A stretch of 64,000 bases of DNA from Glycine soja (GCF_004193775.1 NC_041002.1:40586038-40650037), one strand, 5' to 3'; shown: positions 1 through 11,960, numbered from the stretch's first letter. A program made the numbers and translations. The notes: generated by a model not told the origin, from the letters alone.

Positions 1-126
1 TCATTTCACAGGCAAAGTTTGTTTAACATCATGTTTGATACTGCATAACTTTCTTAAAAAAAGGAAAGAAAAAAAAAACCTTGGCGGGTGTATCAGAAAC
101 TCTATAATCATCTGCAGTTATCCCTA

Positions 127-590
127 CTAACCATAAGCCAGGGAACACACTCTAGAATAAAAAAAATAAAATAAATTAGAAAAAAATGATGAAGGAAGAT
201 GGAAGAGAGGTAGCCGCTTCCTGGGCCGGCGAGCAGGCCTGGAGCCTGTCATGACAAAGATGTCTTCTTCGATCTCTTCACGGGAGAGAGCGATCCAGAA
301 TTTCCTCTTCTCTTTCTTCACACTACACGGTGCGCCCAAGAACCCGCGAAGCCACAACAACTTCGGTGTGGGGTTGTTGTTGTCGTCGCCGCTGCCGTCG
401 TGGAATTCTCTGTTGTTGGTGGCGTGGTGGTGGTTTCGGGAAGGTCCGGTGCCGATCTCAAGTGGGCCTTGGGGAGAAGTGTGGACTTGCAAGGGTGCAG
501 GTTCCATGGCTTCTGCACGGCATCGTCGTGTGCGGCTTTGAAACGGTGTCGTAGAGAATGAGAGAGAGAGTGAAGAAGCTGCTTAAAAAC
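127..590 (-). pseudogene. DUF1639-family gene fragment, frameshifted
   Basis: Reading the minus strand, a block near 590-490 gives KPWNLHPCK, like the KPWNLRPRK block of plant DUF1639 proteins. After a change of frame, 360-205 gives the diagnostic block WIALSREEIEEDIFVMTG followed by SRPARRPRKR. The family has no established biochemical role that I can cite. The two blocks lie in different frames, and the C-terminal part that normally follows PRKR is replaced by unrelated sequence with a stop at 127-129. It is therefore a broken fragment. Its orientation is opposite to the other captured fragments in this element. Confidence 0.75.
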
Positions 591-695
591 CGACTTAGAA
601 AGAAACACGGTGACATTTTTGTAAAAAAATGCAACATCTTTACGACAGTTTTACAAAAACTGTCTTAGAAGGACTCCTTCATTTCTTCCTCCACT
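575..695. repeat. CACTA-like subterminal repeat units
   Basis: Short inverted units such as ACGACAGTTTT...AAAACTGTCTTAG resemble the subterminal units at 10985-11330. They support the idea that both belong to one CACTA family. They are degenerate and short, so the call is tentative. Confidence 0.35.
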
Positions 696-849
696 TTCTC
701 ACGCTCTCACTCAACACTACACACACGAACGCACCTGTTCGCATTCAAATTGGAATCAAACCACCGGCAGCGAAGGACTCCTTCATTTCCCTGTTGCTCA
801 CTCCGATGAACTACCACTTTTGGACCTTGTGGCCTCAATAATCTTAAGA

Positions 850-1790
850 GGGATAGGCTTAGAATGCAGAAGAAGTAACAACAATCAATTTAACAATGTT
901 CTTTAAATATGCAAGACATAATTCATTGCAACAAAATAAATAAGATAAGGGAAGAGAGAATGCAAACACAATTTTATACTGGTTCGGCCACTTCCCGTGC
1001 CTACGTTCAGTACTCAAGCAACCCACTTGAGTTTTCCACTATCTTTGTAAATTCCTTTACAAAGTCTGAACCACACAGGGACAACCCATCCCTTGTGTTC
1101 AGATGTTTTACAACAAGAGACTTACAGTCTCTTAACCAATCTCATTGAATAAGAAGAATGGAAGAAGAATTCTCTCTTCAAGAGAAGAATATTACAATGA
1201 AGATCATGTAAGAATCCTTATAGATTTTCCAAGTGTTTGGCCAAGGATTTCTTTTGAGAGAGCATTTGACAATGAAGTTCTTTTGGAATCTCTCTCATTG
1301 TCTTTTGAAAGGATAAGACATTTTTGCCAAGCAAAACTCTCTCTTCAATTTCGTCCCAAGTCACACATATATATAGGCCTTTGATGGCCATTCAAAATCC
1401 AAATGATAAGATGTGACTGTTGGCGATATTCCTTGAAAATCCTCCCTGGTAATCGATTACAGAATTAGTGTAATCGATTACACAGTTGTTTTTCTTGAAC
1501 AGTTGTGACCCTTCATTTAAAATTTGAATTCCCAACGTTCAGTGTCTCTGGTAATCGATTACATATGATGTGTAATCGATTACACACTTTGAAACCATTG
1601 GTAATCGATTACATGTGCCTTGAATGACTTGAAACCTTTCATTGTGAGGCAAGGCTTGATTTTGAAGAAATCTTGAAGCAAGACTTTGTTTGTTGAAACA
1701 ATCTTGTATTAATCTTGAAGCAAAATGAGCCTTGCTTGATTCTTCTTTTGACATCATCAAAATCATGTATACATACATTCACAACCACCA
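850..1790 (+). repeat. LTR-type repeat with TGGTTCGGCCAC motif and TAATCGATTA palindromes
   Basis: Non-coding repeat containing TTTTATACTGGTTCGGCCAC at about 973 and five GTAATCGATTAC palindromes between 1449 and 1612. The same pair of signatures recurs at 46060-47650, and the first recurs inverted at 49330-49370. It ends with TGACATCATCAAAATCATG, like the LTR edges of the retroelement family seen near 32250 and 47570. I infer a solo LTR or LTR fragment inserted between the captured gene pieces. No coding potential is recognised. Confidence 0.55.
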
Positions 1791-1894
1791 CCGGCAGAAC
1801 TCCTCCTGCGACTCCGACATGAGCAGTCGCCTGTCCTTTGTTGGCATCGGTTGATGCCCAACCCTAGAACTCTACAAGGGCCCTCCCTTCCTTC

Positions 1895-2470
1895 AAGCAA
1901 ACGACAATTTTCACCATCAACACGTTCCTCTCCTCCCACAAGTTCCATGTGACCTTCAAAACACCAAAGACATCCACGAAACCGTAAAATTCCTCCTCAC
2001 ACTCCTTGACTTCCCTTCCTCCAAACTCAAAAATGATCTCCCTCTCCTCCAAGCTCCACCACATAAAAGGTCTCCATCGAGGACCACCTACAGTCCATGC
2101 GTTGTAGCACCGCTGAACTCGAGGACTCTGATCGCCGCCCTCGCTGAAAGAGGCGCTAGAGAAGGAGAAGATGATGCTAGAGGACAACTTGAAGAAGTTC
2201 CACAGGATGATCGAGGACGAGGAGTTATCATCACAGATCAAGCAGGCAGAAAGGGTTATGGCGGAGAAGGAGAAGTAGGTGGAGGCGAAGGAAAAGAATA
2301 GGAAGCGGATCTAGAAGGAGCTGAAACGGTGTGTGGAGGCGTAGACGTTCAATGTGAGGGACGTGGAGAGGATGACGAGGGAGTTACAGGCCGTGGAGAG
2401 GGCACTATAGAGGCTAAGTTTGCATGGAATGCTTTGGAGGAGTAGGCGTGCGATCTTGATTTCTTGTGCT
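1895..2470 (+). pseudogene. NDC80: NDC80 (kinetochore protein) fragment
   Basis: NDC80 is the microtubule-binding subunit of the outer kinetochore. Around 1950-2030 a frame reads KDIHETVKFLLTLLDFPS, like the N-terminal calponin-homology region (Arabidopsis KDISETLKFLLSALDYP, from memory). Around 2150-2275 the frame reads MMLEDNLKKFHRMIEDEE, and 2350-2400 reads TFNVRDVERMTRELQAVERA, like the coiled-coil segment before the C-terminus. Stops (for example in EK*VEAKEKN near 2276) and missing middle exons show that it is broken. It runs in the same direction as the UPF1 and NAA35 pieces that follow. Confidence 0.75.
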
Positions 2471-2499
2471 AGGTCTTTATTTCCTATGTAACTATTAAC

Positions 2500-3922
2500 T
2501 CATTGTTATGCCACAGGCTCGTTTCTTCTTTCAACAACTCATATCTGGGGTCTCCTATTGAGCATTTAACTCTCCACTATCAGGTTAGTGTTGCATTTAC
2601 TTTGACTAATATTCTTTTCATATCATGGCCAAATGTTGTATACTTTAATTACTTTCCATCTTTAGTGATGCATTTTAAATTATGAACCACTGCATAATGC
2701 ATTTGAATGTAAATGGTGTCTCCTATAGGTTCGACATCTTAACACATCAGACAAGAGTGAACTTCATAAGTTACAACAGCTGAAGGATAAGCAAGGTCTA
2801 GGTGCCATTTATGCTCAAAAGTTGCTCAAACTTAGAAATATTACCTGATTTGCAGACTTAGTATGGTTGATTTGTATGCATTTTATGTTATAGCCTAATT
2901 AATTTAGTTAAATTTTATACATCTCTTTTTATCCAAGAAATTTACAGTAAACCTTTTTTTTCATTTCTAGTATCTAGGAAAGAGAGATGTCATCAATCTT
3001 CTTGAATTGTCACTTTTTCTGTTGAGAAAATAAATAGAAATAGTGCTTTTGCTGCTAGGCAAGTGTTATAATGATCGAGGTTTATATTTTTTTTCTCCAT
3101 GTGAAATTTCTCTTTCTACCTTCTGATGTTCTATTGTTTGTTACAGATGATGCTATGTTTTAACTTGTACTGGGTGATGCTAATATGTATGAGAGTTAAA
3201 AATGAAAATTATTTTGTTGACTCATATTTTAAGTGAACTTTCCAGCAGTGATGAGAAAAAATAGAAGCACTTAAGCGAGCAACAGAAAGGGAGACTTCTC
3301 AGAGTGCTGATGTGATCTATTGTACATGTGTTGGTGCTAGAGATCCTCAGTTTGAAAATTTTAGGTTCCGACAGGTTGACATACTTGTACTTGCAATGTA
3401 TAATTTTCATATTGCTAATCACTTTTTACATTGTTCAGTTATTATGTGCAAGAAAGCAGCCCGTGCTGGGTTAGCACTGCCACTTTTTGAACACCTTGTT
3501 CTACTTGGTGTCAAACCAATTAGGTTGCACATTGTGCCAAATTTTTTATTCTTTTTATTTTGGGCCCTTGTTGTCCCATATGTTTTTCTTTCAACTTTCT
3601 TTTAATTTTTTGCCTAACTATTTACTAGATGGGACAAGAAGAGATAAGTGCTAGTGGAACATCTTATTTAAATAGGACTGTGGTAGCAAAAGTTGAAAAG
3701 ATAGTAACTACTTTCTTAAAAGTGGTGTAATTCCAAGTCAGGTATTTTTTGAACTATAACAAATGGGTTTACATTGACACTTTTAGTGTTAATACTAATA
3801 TTATTGTAAAATTCTAAAACAGATTGGTGTGATAACACCTTATGAGGGGGCAAAGAGCTTATATTGTGAACTATATGTCAAGAAATGGTGCTCTCAGGCA
3901 GCAGCTTTACAAAGAGATTGAG
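2500..3922 (+). pseudogene. UPF1: UPF1 RNA helicase fragment with introns
   Basis: Pieces of the ATP-dependent RNA helicase of nonsense-mediated decay, still separated by introns with GT/AG edges. In order: PIEHLTLHYQ ending at 2583; VRHLNTSDKSELHKLQQLKD from 2729; a piece around 3235-3373 with SADVI and CTCVGA; IMCKKAARAGLALPLFEHL from 3439; QEEISASGTSYLNRT from about 3633; GVITPYEG then, after a frameshift, IVNYMSRNGALRQQLYKEIE at 3823-3922. These follow UPF1 helicase-core order. A one-base loss near 3263 and a one-base gain near 3849 break the frame, and the Walker A exon and the C-terminus are absent. Because introns are kept, this was copied from genomic DNA and not by retroposition. Confidence 0.85.
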
Positions 3923-4628
3923 GTTTGAGATAGTTATCTTGATTTCTATATGCAATCTCTATTCTTGTTGCAGCTGCTACATGAGTTTTATTCTTTTCAA
4001 TTGCTAGTGTTGATTCCTTTCAAGGAAAGGAGAAAGACTACATCATTTTGTCTTGTCTTAAGAGTGAAAGTGGGGGCAATGTTGCATTGCATGACTGAAA
4101 TTTTCTCTCTAGAAATAGGGTGGGTAGTTTTAGTTTTTTAAATTAGTAATATGGAGTAAGATAATGAAAAAGGAAGCATAAATGTAATGCATGATGTTGT
4201 TGAACTATGATGAATGGTATAGGGTGTCAAATCTTTCATTTTTCCTGTTAAATTTTGTTCTTTTTGGTTTATTACAAGTAATACCTGCAAACTGATAATT
4301 GTTGGCCTTGGATATTTTCGCAACCACCTAATGCCCAAGCTCCTTGCTTTCCCTAACATTGATAAGTTTTCTCATCTCCTCAATGAGCAACACAAGTCTT
4401 TTTTTTCAATTAATCTATTATATCTACTACTTCTTTGTCAATTTCATCCATCAAAATTGGTTGTCAACCAATTGGCTTTGATGCTAGTTTAAACTGTAGA
4501 TTATTTGCCCCAACACCATCCCGGTCAATCAAAATTCTTTCTTTGGAAAAGGTAAGTGTTTATAGGGTTGCTTTTAATGCATGAAACTTAATTCCATTGT
4601 TATAATGTTTTCAGTTTATCTCTTGCAG
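3923..4628. other. Unassigned stretch between UPF1 and NAA35 fragments
   Basis: AT-rich sequence with no convincing coding frame. Pieces near 4280-4380 and 4480-4560 look exon-like with GT/AG edges and could be further degenerate exons of a neighbouring captured gene. I could not identify them. Confidence 0.3.
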
Positions 4629-5518
4629 GCCCTCGAATATTTCATGAAACTCCTTCAAGACTTGGACGTTATATGTTCATACTTGTTGGACCCATCGTTG
4701 GATGTTGTTTTACTCTTTGTGATTAAATTCTAGAAATCTCAACATGATTTGGTTGCTAGAGCCCATCTTCAGGTGGATCTTCAAACGTTTCTTGCTTTGA
4801 CTATCTTATTATAGCTACTTTAATGAATCTTCTACATTCTACATAGACTAGTAATTTAATTAAATTAAGCATTTTTCAATTAGATTTTTTCTTTCTTCAA
4901 CTGTTGTTGCCTCTTAGGAGACAGGTAAGAAGAGAAATATATATTGTCTTTTATGATCATTAGAATTTTTCACTTATTGCATTTAATATTTTGAAAATGT
5001 AAATTTGTTTTCTACCTTTTATGTTGAGGAATCAACCTCTTCAAAAGGTTGCCTAGCATAGACCATGTGTGTCTGACCCTTCCCTGAACCTCTGACATAG
5101 TGGGAACTTTAAAGAATAAGGTTGCCCCGTTTTTATAATTTATATGTGAAGTGTTAGTTGATAAACATGAATTACTTGTTACCTGATGATTTGACGCTAT
5201 TAATGAGTATTATAATGTATATTATCATAGTTTTTACCTAGTTGAATAGAATATTAGGGTGTTACATTACATCACTATAAAGCTTACATCTATTAGTCAA
5301 AATATTAAAGGAACTATTATCCATGGCTAAGCATAACACCTGATTTCTTGTAACACTTGTATTTTTGGAAGAACCTGTTATGGGATGCTAGAGACACACA
5401 AAGTAACTTATTTTGTCTTCATGCTTCTTATTGTAATGTCGATGCATGTCTTTGTGCTACTAGCAATTATGTCACTTCGTCCTTAACTGTAAAGGCATGC
5501 TAGATATGCATGGTAGTA

Positions 5519-7985
5519 TATGTAACGCCCTCTATCCTGACATACATATACTTAAGAAAAACATATAAAAATCCATAATTTAATTAAATCAATTTTATTC
5601 AAATCACTTAAACAAATTCATGTGGGTAAAAGGGTCACATTCACTTCATTGTTACCAAATAAAATTTATTAAAAATATCTCCAGCTCAAAATAAGGTTGT
5701 CCGAAACTCCAAAAAATGAACTAAAGACTCAACATGTGAAACAAAATGATAAAAACTACATGTCCAGAACTTCATGCAATTAATATGAAACCCCATGTCC
5801 CAATGTCACATCCTATCAGAGCATTGTGTTTTAGCGTCCTCTAGCATGAGGTTTTCCATAGCCATCCACCTAACCATTTGCTCTCACGAACATAAAGTTC
5901 GAGATCATCATAGGATTTAAACACAAACACCACACAGGGAGTAAGTTATCACATTCCTAACTAATAGAGAGAAACTGGACAACATAGATATACATATCAT
6001 ATAAATGAAATACAACCTACTTTAACACAACATTCCACCACTTATCGCGTAACATCATATCTCAACATTACACACCTCACACATTTTCACATCATTCACA
6101 TACTCAAGGATCAAAACACAATATCACTCAACTAATCAATATCGATCAATACACAAGTGTTATGCAACAAATATATTAAGACTCAATCCTATATGCAATG
6201 TGGTACCATGCTAATGAAAAACCTCGTCGGGCTTCCAAGAGTACATTACAAGACAAACCACACATTGGTAAGTCAAGTCACTCTTACTAGGTAAAATTAT
6301 AGGGAGACCAGTCAGGGTCACTCTGTTTTGCGAGAACGCTCTAACCATATGGGATCAACATAGGTTTCAAGGAACATTCAAACCGAGTGTATTCACCCCC
6401 AAGGCCTATACTCCGAAGAGTCCGTCAGGACCTCTCCCTCCTGATTCAAGTCTAACCCAAAAGACATTTTAGCACACAGACTCTATCTATGAACTATACA
6501 AAACACATGACTCCTCAATTGTTCTCAAAATAATTTTAACTCGTTCCTCAAAGTGATTAAACTCGTCGGATTTCCACAGTGGATCCCATCATAATACTCA
6601 TCGTGCATTAACTCGTCACCCTTAAAGGGTCTTATAGTCATGTGATTGTATGGTTCATAACTCATAACTCAATGCACACAGTATCTCAATACACATATGT
6701 GATCTCACAATTTAACACACACTCAACTTGTCACTTACACATAGTTCATCACATTTCCATAATCTCAAGACAATGCATTATCACGCCTCATGCATTATAT
6801 ACATGTCACACAATAATAATATTAATATGTTATATTCATATGATTCAAACAATTTCACATAATCATATCAAAATCAAAGGAATCAAAATCATAGGTCAAA
6901 AACATGAAAACACTAAGAGCACTTAATTTTATCAACCAATTCGCATCAGGACATCAATTGGCCCGTCAAACACAACAATCTCATAATTACAATCATAAAG
7001 GAAGAATCACAATACAATAAATATCCCAAAATAAATTTCAATTTGATCCTCTAAGGATCCCTACACATGTTCATTCTAACTCAAATTACGATATACTCAT
7101 CATTTATCTCTAAGCGACTCACGTGTGAATTTTGGTAGTGATAGAGGCATCTCTAGAGGTTCCCTAAGATTCTTCAAGTTTTTCTTCTGGTTGCTATGCT
7201 AGGGTTTCCCTGTGTTAGAGAGAAGGAGAAGGGATTAGAACCTTCATTTCATTGTCTCCATGCGAGGTACATTTCTCTCCATGCATAGATTTTTTTGCTA
7301 ACCCCAACGGTTGGTATGTGCGAGGATGAGTTCCAAACTAGTTTGTCAAATTTCACAATGATCCAACGGTTTACGAGTCCGGGATCATAGTTTTACTAAG
7401 ATAGGTTTAGGTGTATGCGGGAAAAAGAGAGCTATGTGCGAGGAACATTTCTCTTATGACCGACATTATTTCATAAATCCCAATATTGGGCATGTGCGTA
7501 TGTGAGTTCTAAACCTTGCGTTCAAATTTCACAATGATCCAATGGTTAACGAATCCAAGATTGTAGTTTTATTGGAACAGATTTGAGTATATACGAAAAA
7601 AATAGGGTTTTGGAAGAAAGGGAAGAGAAAATGAATTTGAGAGAAGAGAGAGAGCGTAGAGAATCATAAATGTAAAAACTGACCTAATATATCTTTATTT
7701 ATTATAACTAAAGTATTCTCAATCTATTATTTACTCTATTTTTTTATTTATTATTTTATAAAAAAAATCTATTTTATTTCCTATCAAATGAATAAAAAAA
7801 TATTTTTATTTTCTAAGAACATATATTTATTTTATTTACATTAAAACCATTATTTTAATTAATAAAATTATTTCTTCTTATTTATTTAATTACAAAAATC
7901 TCATTATTTTCCTAAAAATCTATTTATTTTTAAATATATTTTTTTTAATTTATTTCATAAAAAATGGGATGTGTTCTATTTGTTG
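5519..7985. repeat. 2.5 kb AT-rich repeat, possible solo LTR
   Basis: Begins TGTAACGCCCTCTATCC, a plausible Ty3-type LTR start, and ends near GGGATGTGTTCT at about 7985, a weak counterpart. It lies in an NAA35 intron and carries no recognisable coding domain. An internal near-duplication is visible: the block around 7300-7400 (GTATGTGCGAGGATGAGTTC, AATGATCCAACGGTT) recurs at about 7488-7550. I could not verify a target duplication, so both the class and the edges are uncertain. Confidence 0.4.
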
Positions 7986-9490
7986 TGGTATGTTCTCCAA
8001 TCTCAACCATTAAAAATTGTTATCAGCTTCTACAGGTCCAAGACAAGAAACTCTATGGTTGGGATCCTATGTTTTCTATGATCACTAGAGGTGCTAGATT
8101 ACTTAAAAGTCACATAGAATCATGACATTTAAAAAAATGAAGTGCAACTAGGCAGGTAATGCAATTATACCCATTGGTATGGCATACTATTAATGATCTA
8201 CATAACATAAATTCTCTCACTCTTTTGTATGTGATCCTCAACTTGTATAGACATGCATGCTTTTGATGATGATCATCATCTTTTTACCAAAAGTTATCAA
8301 GGCTCAATTACTACCTTTGGTTATTTTTGTTTAGTTTTTATAATCAACTTAAATTTTCTTACTCAAGGACAGTATTATTCCTATATGATTAATCTCATAA
8401 TTTTTTTAATTAGACACTATATAATCGATACAAATATTATGCATGCAGTTGGTGATAAATTTACTCAAAATTCTTTGTACAAATGTTGCATGGCAAAGGC
8501 GTAAGCTAGGGAAAATGTTACAAGACTTGCGTGTATCCTATGTACAGGTGTGCCCCTTGCTTGTTTTCCAGAGTATACTACAAACTATCCCTCCCCCCTT
8601 TTCTTTTCTTTTCTCAGTTGTAAAAAATCTGCTTGAATAGGTTTATTACGCCTTGAAATTTTAAGAGTTGCATTTTCTTCTTTCTAGTGATTCATATAGT
8701 CTTAATACAAGACACCGAAATGTAGCACACAAATTCATTCATTCATTCCTCAAGTGATGAAATTAAGTAGTTTGATTTCCACATCGAAAGAAACTCGAGA
8801 TTGTAGAGGTTTATAGGCACTATGGAATAAACATTGATATATAGGCACTGAATTTCAATGTGAATTAAGTTATAGGATCACTTCTAGATCTAGAGGAAGA
8901 GGACTCATGTTCCATGTCACAATTGAAATTGTACAGCGCCAACCTGTCGTTGAACATCCCGGTAGTGAAGAATATTAATATTGCAGTTCACGTGTCTTAC
9001 CATATACTACGTTCAAATTGTCATCCACAAAACAAAACCAAGGCTCTTTTTTTAATCGGATTATGAAAATCTTGACTTAGTGCGCATAGACAACTAAGAG
9101 GCCCTAAGAGCTTGCAATAATAAGGCTCTTTTTTTAACATGCTACTCTTTAACTTTTCCAAGGGACTCTCTCTATTGATTAAGAAAATGATTATTGCCTA
9201 GCATAATGCCTTTTTTTTTTTTCTCTACTTATTTATGGAGAAATGAAGAAAGAAGTGAATGTCCTTGCTGCTCATTCCTCCCACAATGCCTCTTTTGATT
9301 GGGACCGACATGGAATAAAGAATTTTAAAACTTTACGGGGCACTTGAGAATGACAAGTGTAAAAATTATTAGAAAGCCATAACGAGCAAACTTCCAAATA
9401 CTTTAATTAAAATTATAAAAAAAGATTAATTGTTAATGGTATGATGTATAAAATGGTTAAGCTTAGATGGTGGATGGTGAAATACTTTAA

Positions 9491-9947
9491 GAGTATGTTT
9501 GGATGGTGGGATTTAAAATTCTGAGAAATTTTAAATTTTAAGAATTTTAAATATTTCAATTTAAATTCTTTTATTTTTAAAATTTTGTGTTTGGATAAAA
9601 AAAATTAAAATTATGAGGATGAAAAAAAAAATGAATGAAAAAAAGAGAAGATATGGTTGGTGTGCTGGTTATACGTGCTCCTCTACGCTCACACCCGATC
9701 AATGTTTCACGAGCTCAGACGATGTTTCTTGAAGAAGACTGTAAGAAGAGAATTTCAATTTCTAACCTTTTAGAAGGAAATTAAAATTCCATATTTTTAA
9801 TTATTTAAAATTCTGTTTTAAAATTCCAAAATTTTAAATTCTTCACAAAAAAACATCTAAACAATGAATTCTAGATTACAAAAATTCAAATTTTCTTATA
9901 AATTATTTTTGTCAGTTAAAATTAAAATTCTCTATCCAAACACACTC
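9491..9947. mobile_element. MITE with GAGTRTGTTTGGAT termini and TAA target duplication
   Basis: Left end GAGTATGTTTGGATGG. The right end is the complement of GAGTGTGTTTGGATAG. Both sides are flanked by TAA (9488-9490 and 9948-9950), the duplication typical of PIF/Harbinger elements. AT-rich stem-like arms (AAATTTTAAATTTTAAGAAT) surround a short GC-richer core at 9650-9730. It is non-coding, 457 bp, in an intron of the NAA35 fragment. Confidence 0.7.
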
Positions 9948-10984
9948 TAAATTATAATTGTACTAAATGTAGCTAAACATATGTATCTTGTAGGAAGAAC
10001 ACTTTATCCTTTTATATATACGAATAAAAAAGCTAATACATATATTTTATGACTTCCTGAATGTTCATTTAAAGCTAATCTGTTAATTTAATCTTGCATT
10101 ACTCTGCAGCAGGAGATGGCTTTTAAAGGAGAGTTTGAAGAAGCCTCAAAAACTTCAAACAATAAGGTTTGTTTCTTGTTAGTTTATCAATTGTTTGGTG
10201 CTCTTCAAAAAGTTAGCTATCACATGCCTTTGAGAAATAATGTTAAACTCACGTGGAAGTGAATTTTCTCGTGTTGCATTGTAGCACACATGCTTGTGTG
10301 GGCATAAATTGGTTGGTTGTCTGTTAGCTGTTATCACTAAACCGCAATTAATCTGCTAATTTATATTATTGCTTTGTTTTACCAGAAAATATGTTTCAAA
10401 ATATACCAACACATTCTCGCATGGGTAGAAGAGTAAACTTATGGGATAGCTTTTCGATTTCTCAATTTGGGATTTGAATTGGAGCTTTACTTTGTCCATG
10501 ACTATTGCATTGTATACTGGTATATTTTTGTTGTGTTGATCAAGCTTGTGGAGAAGAAACATTTTCGGATGGCAATGAGCAGTGACTCTGGTATGTGACA
10601 GTAATTCATCAAGGGTTTTTGTTAAGGAAAGTGATTTATATGAGTGAAGAGGGAATACTTTGCTTTATGGTAGTAGTGCATTTGGTTATTAGAAGAAAAA
10701 ATAAGCTTATGCTAACTCAGACTTCAATATGTACCTTTGTCTTGTTGACCAGCTAAGAAAAAGACAAAAAAAGAGGTAATTAACACTTAGTAATATGATT
10801 CATTGGTTTTAAAGTATGTTGTCAAGTTCGAACTTTCTTCAACTATGGAGGTTTTATTATAAGATGAATCTTGTTTATTCATTTTAAATTTGGTAGAGCA
10901 TTTTATTAATATGCATATGAATGAGATTATGCACTGTGAATAATAGATATTTTAAAAAAGGAAATGCAATTATAGTTAATTTCT

Positions 10985-11484
10985 AGACAATTTTTAAATA
11001 TTTTTTTAAAAAAAATACATTAAGACGGTTCTATGAAAAATCGTCTTAGAGTATTTAATTTTTTTATAAAAAAAAAGACATTCTAAATGGTTCTTTGAAA
11101 AATCATCTTAAAAATTCTACATTCTAAGATGATTTTTGAAAAAATCGTCTTAAATCCTCAAATTTTTTTTTAATTTTTTTAAAGAAAAAAAACATTTTAA
11201 GACGTTTCTTTGAAAAACTATCTTAGAATGTCTACATTCTAAAACGATTTCTGAAAACCGTTTTAGAATCTTTTATTTTATTTTATTTAAAAAAAAACTC
11301 ATTCTATGACAATTTTGTTCGATTTTTTGACAAAACCGTCTTATAATTCTTCCAAACTAACGCGCGGAAAGTGAACACTTTCCATGACGATGATCACTTT
11401 CCACAATGGTGGCTTTAAAGACGGTCTAGAACCATCGTCGAATGTGTTTTGGAACCGACGTTGAAAGCGTTCCTTCTAGTAGTG
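10985..11484. repeat. CACTA right subterminal array and terminus
   Basis: At least six units alternating AAGACGGTTCT-like and complementary AATCGTCTTAGA-like sequence, separated by T/A-rich spacers, then GACGGTCTAG, GAACCGACGTTGAAAGCG and the terminal CTTCTAGTAGTG. Such subterminal inverted units are where CACTA TNP1-type proteins bind (family knowledge). The next bases are ACT, the candidate target duplication. Confidence 0.75.
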
Positions 11485-11489
11485 ACTAA

Positions 11490-11960
11490 CATTAAATGTT
11501 GCATTTTATGCTCCAACAATTACTTCTTGTTGAAGCCTATAAATACTAGAAGAGTAGAAGTTATGAATTTTAAAAGAAACATTCTCTCTATCCTTCAAGC
11601 TCTCTAATTTGAATATTTTCTTAAGTTGTAAAGTTCTCACCTTGTAAATCCTAAGAAAAATACATAGTGTTTAACTTGTAAATCTATCTATAAGACGATA
11701 GCTCTTGTTTGCGTGCACCCAACCTTCAATAAATATTTATTTTTAAAGTCAAAAGTGACTTAGTAATAAACAATACTCGGATTATAAGTTTGGGGAAGCT
11801 TTTGTAGAACCATAAGTGACAGTGAACAATACGAATACTTGGACCAATGAGACTTGGACCAACATGAAAATTGTTTTCTGTTTAGATGTTGAAAATGATT
11901 AAACATTGGTTTGATTCAATCTGCTAAGACAGATACTTACTTTGATGGAGTGTTTTGAAA
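11490..11960 (+). repeat. LTR promoter/leader fragment of a copia-like element
   Basis: Contains CCTATAAATACTAGAAG (TATA-like, about 11536), CATTCTCTCTATCCTTCAAG, CTTGTAAATCTATC and GCGTGCACCCAACCTTCAAT, then an overlong GTGAACAATACG stretch. This order (TATA, short leader, CTTGTAAATC, GTGCACC) matches the U3-R-U5 region I remember from soybean LTR elements. The CACTA end abuts it directly at 11484, so the CACTA element probably inserted into this LTR. Confidence 0.5.

Larger units (their letters stand above)
4629..10774 (+). pseudogene. NAA35: NAA35/MAK10 (NatC auxiliary subunit) fragment, six exons
   Basis: NAA35 is the auxiliary subunit of the NatC N-terminal acetyltransferase. Candidate exons: 4629-4772 (LLQDLDVICSYLLDPSLDVV); 8036-8155 (VQDKKLYGWDPMFSMITRG); 8449-8547 (NVAWQRRKLGKMLQDLRVSY, the conserved WQRRKLGKIL block, matching RQRDKLGHIL in the human protein); 10113-10166 (EMAFKGEFEEASK); 10386-10590 (HILAWVEE, then GFELELYFVHDYCIVYWYI, matching human GFELELYSMHEYYYIYWYL); 10753-10774 (AKKKTKKE). 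A TAA at 10434-10436 sits where Gln is expected after WVEE, and TAG/TAA stops break the first two exons. A 2.5 kb repeat and a MITE lie in its introns. The N-terminal two-thirds is missing. Confidence 0.8.
1..11484. mobile_element. CACTA-type element (right part) carrying several host gene fragments
   Basis: The right terminus is clear: the sequence ends ...CTTCTAGTAGTG at 11484, the complement of a CACTACTAGAAG terminus, preceded by subterminal repeats of the AAGACGGTT/AACCGTCTT kind (10985-11330). A similar repeat pair is seen near 575-695. Between them lie degenerate, intron-bearing pieces of DUF1639, NDC80, UPF1 and NAA35 genes. No matching left terminus is visible, so I infer that the window opens inside the element. 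CACTA elements that capture host gene fragments are known in soybean (Tgm-Express type). An alternative is that only the last 500 bp is CACTA and the fragments are an unrelated pseudogene cluster. Confidence is high for the right end and moderate for the full extent. Confidence 0.55.

Noticed and set aside
251..554. Overlapping plus-strand ORFs opposite the DUF1639 fragment
   Set aside because: They are antisense shadows of the GC-rich DUF1639 coding block and resemble no protein.
1864..2241. Minus-strand ORF of 125 codons
   Set aside because: It is the reverse of the NDC80 fragment; the plus-strand reading matches a known protein, the minus does not.
6642..6926. ORF of 94 codons rich in His, Ile and Thr
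   Set aside because: Low-complexity reading of an AT/AC-rich repeat; no start context or homologous motif.
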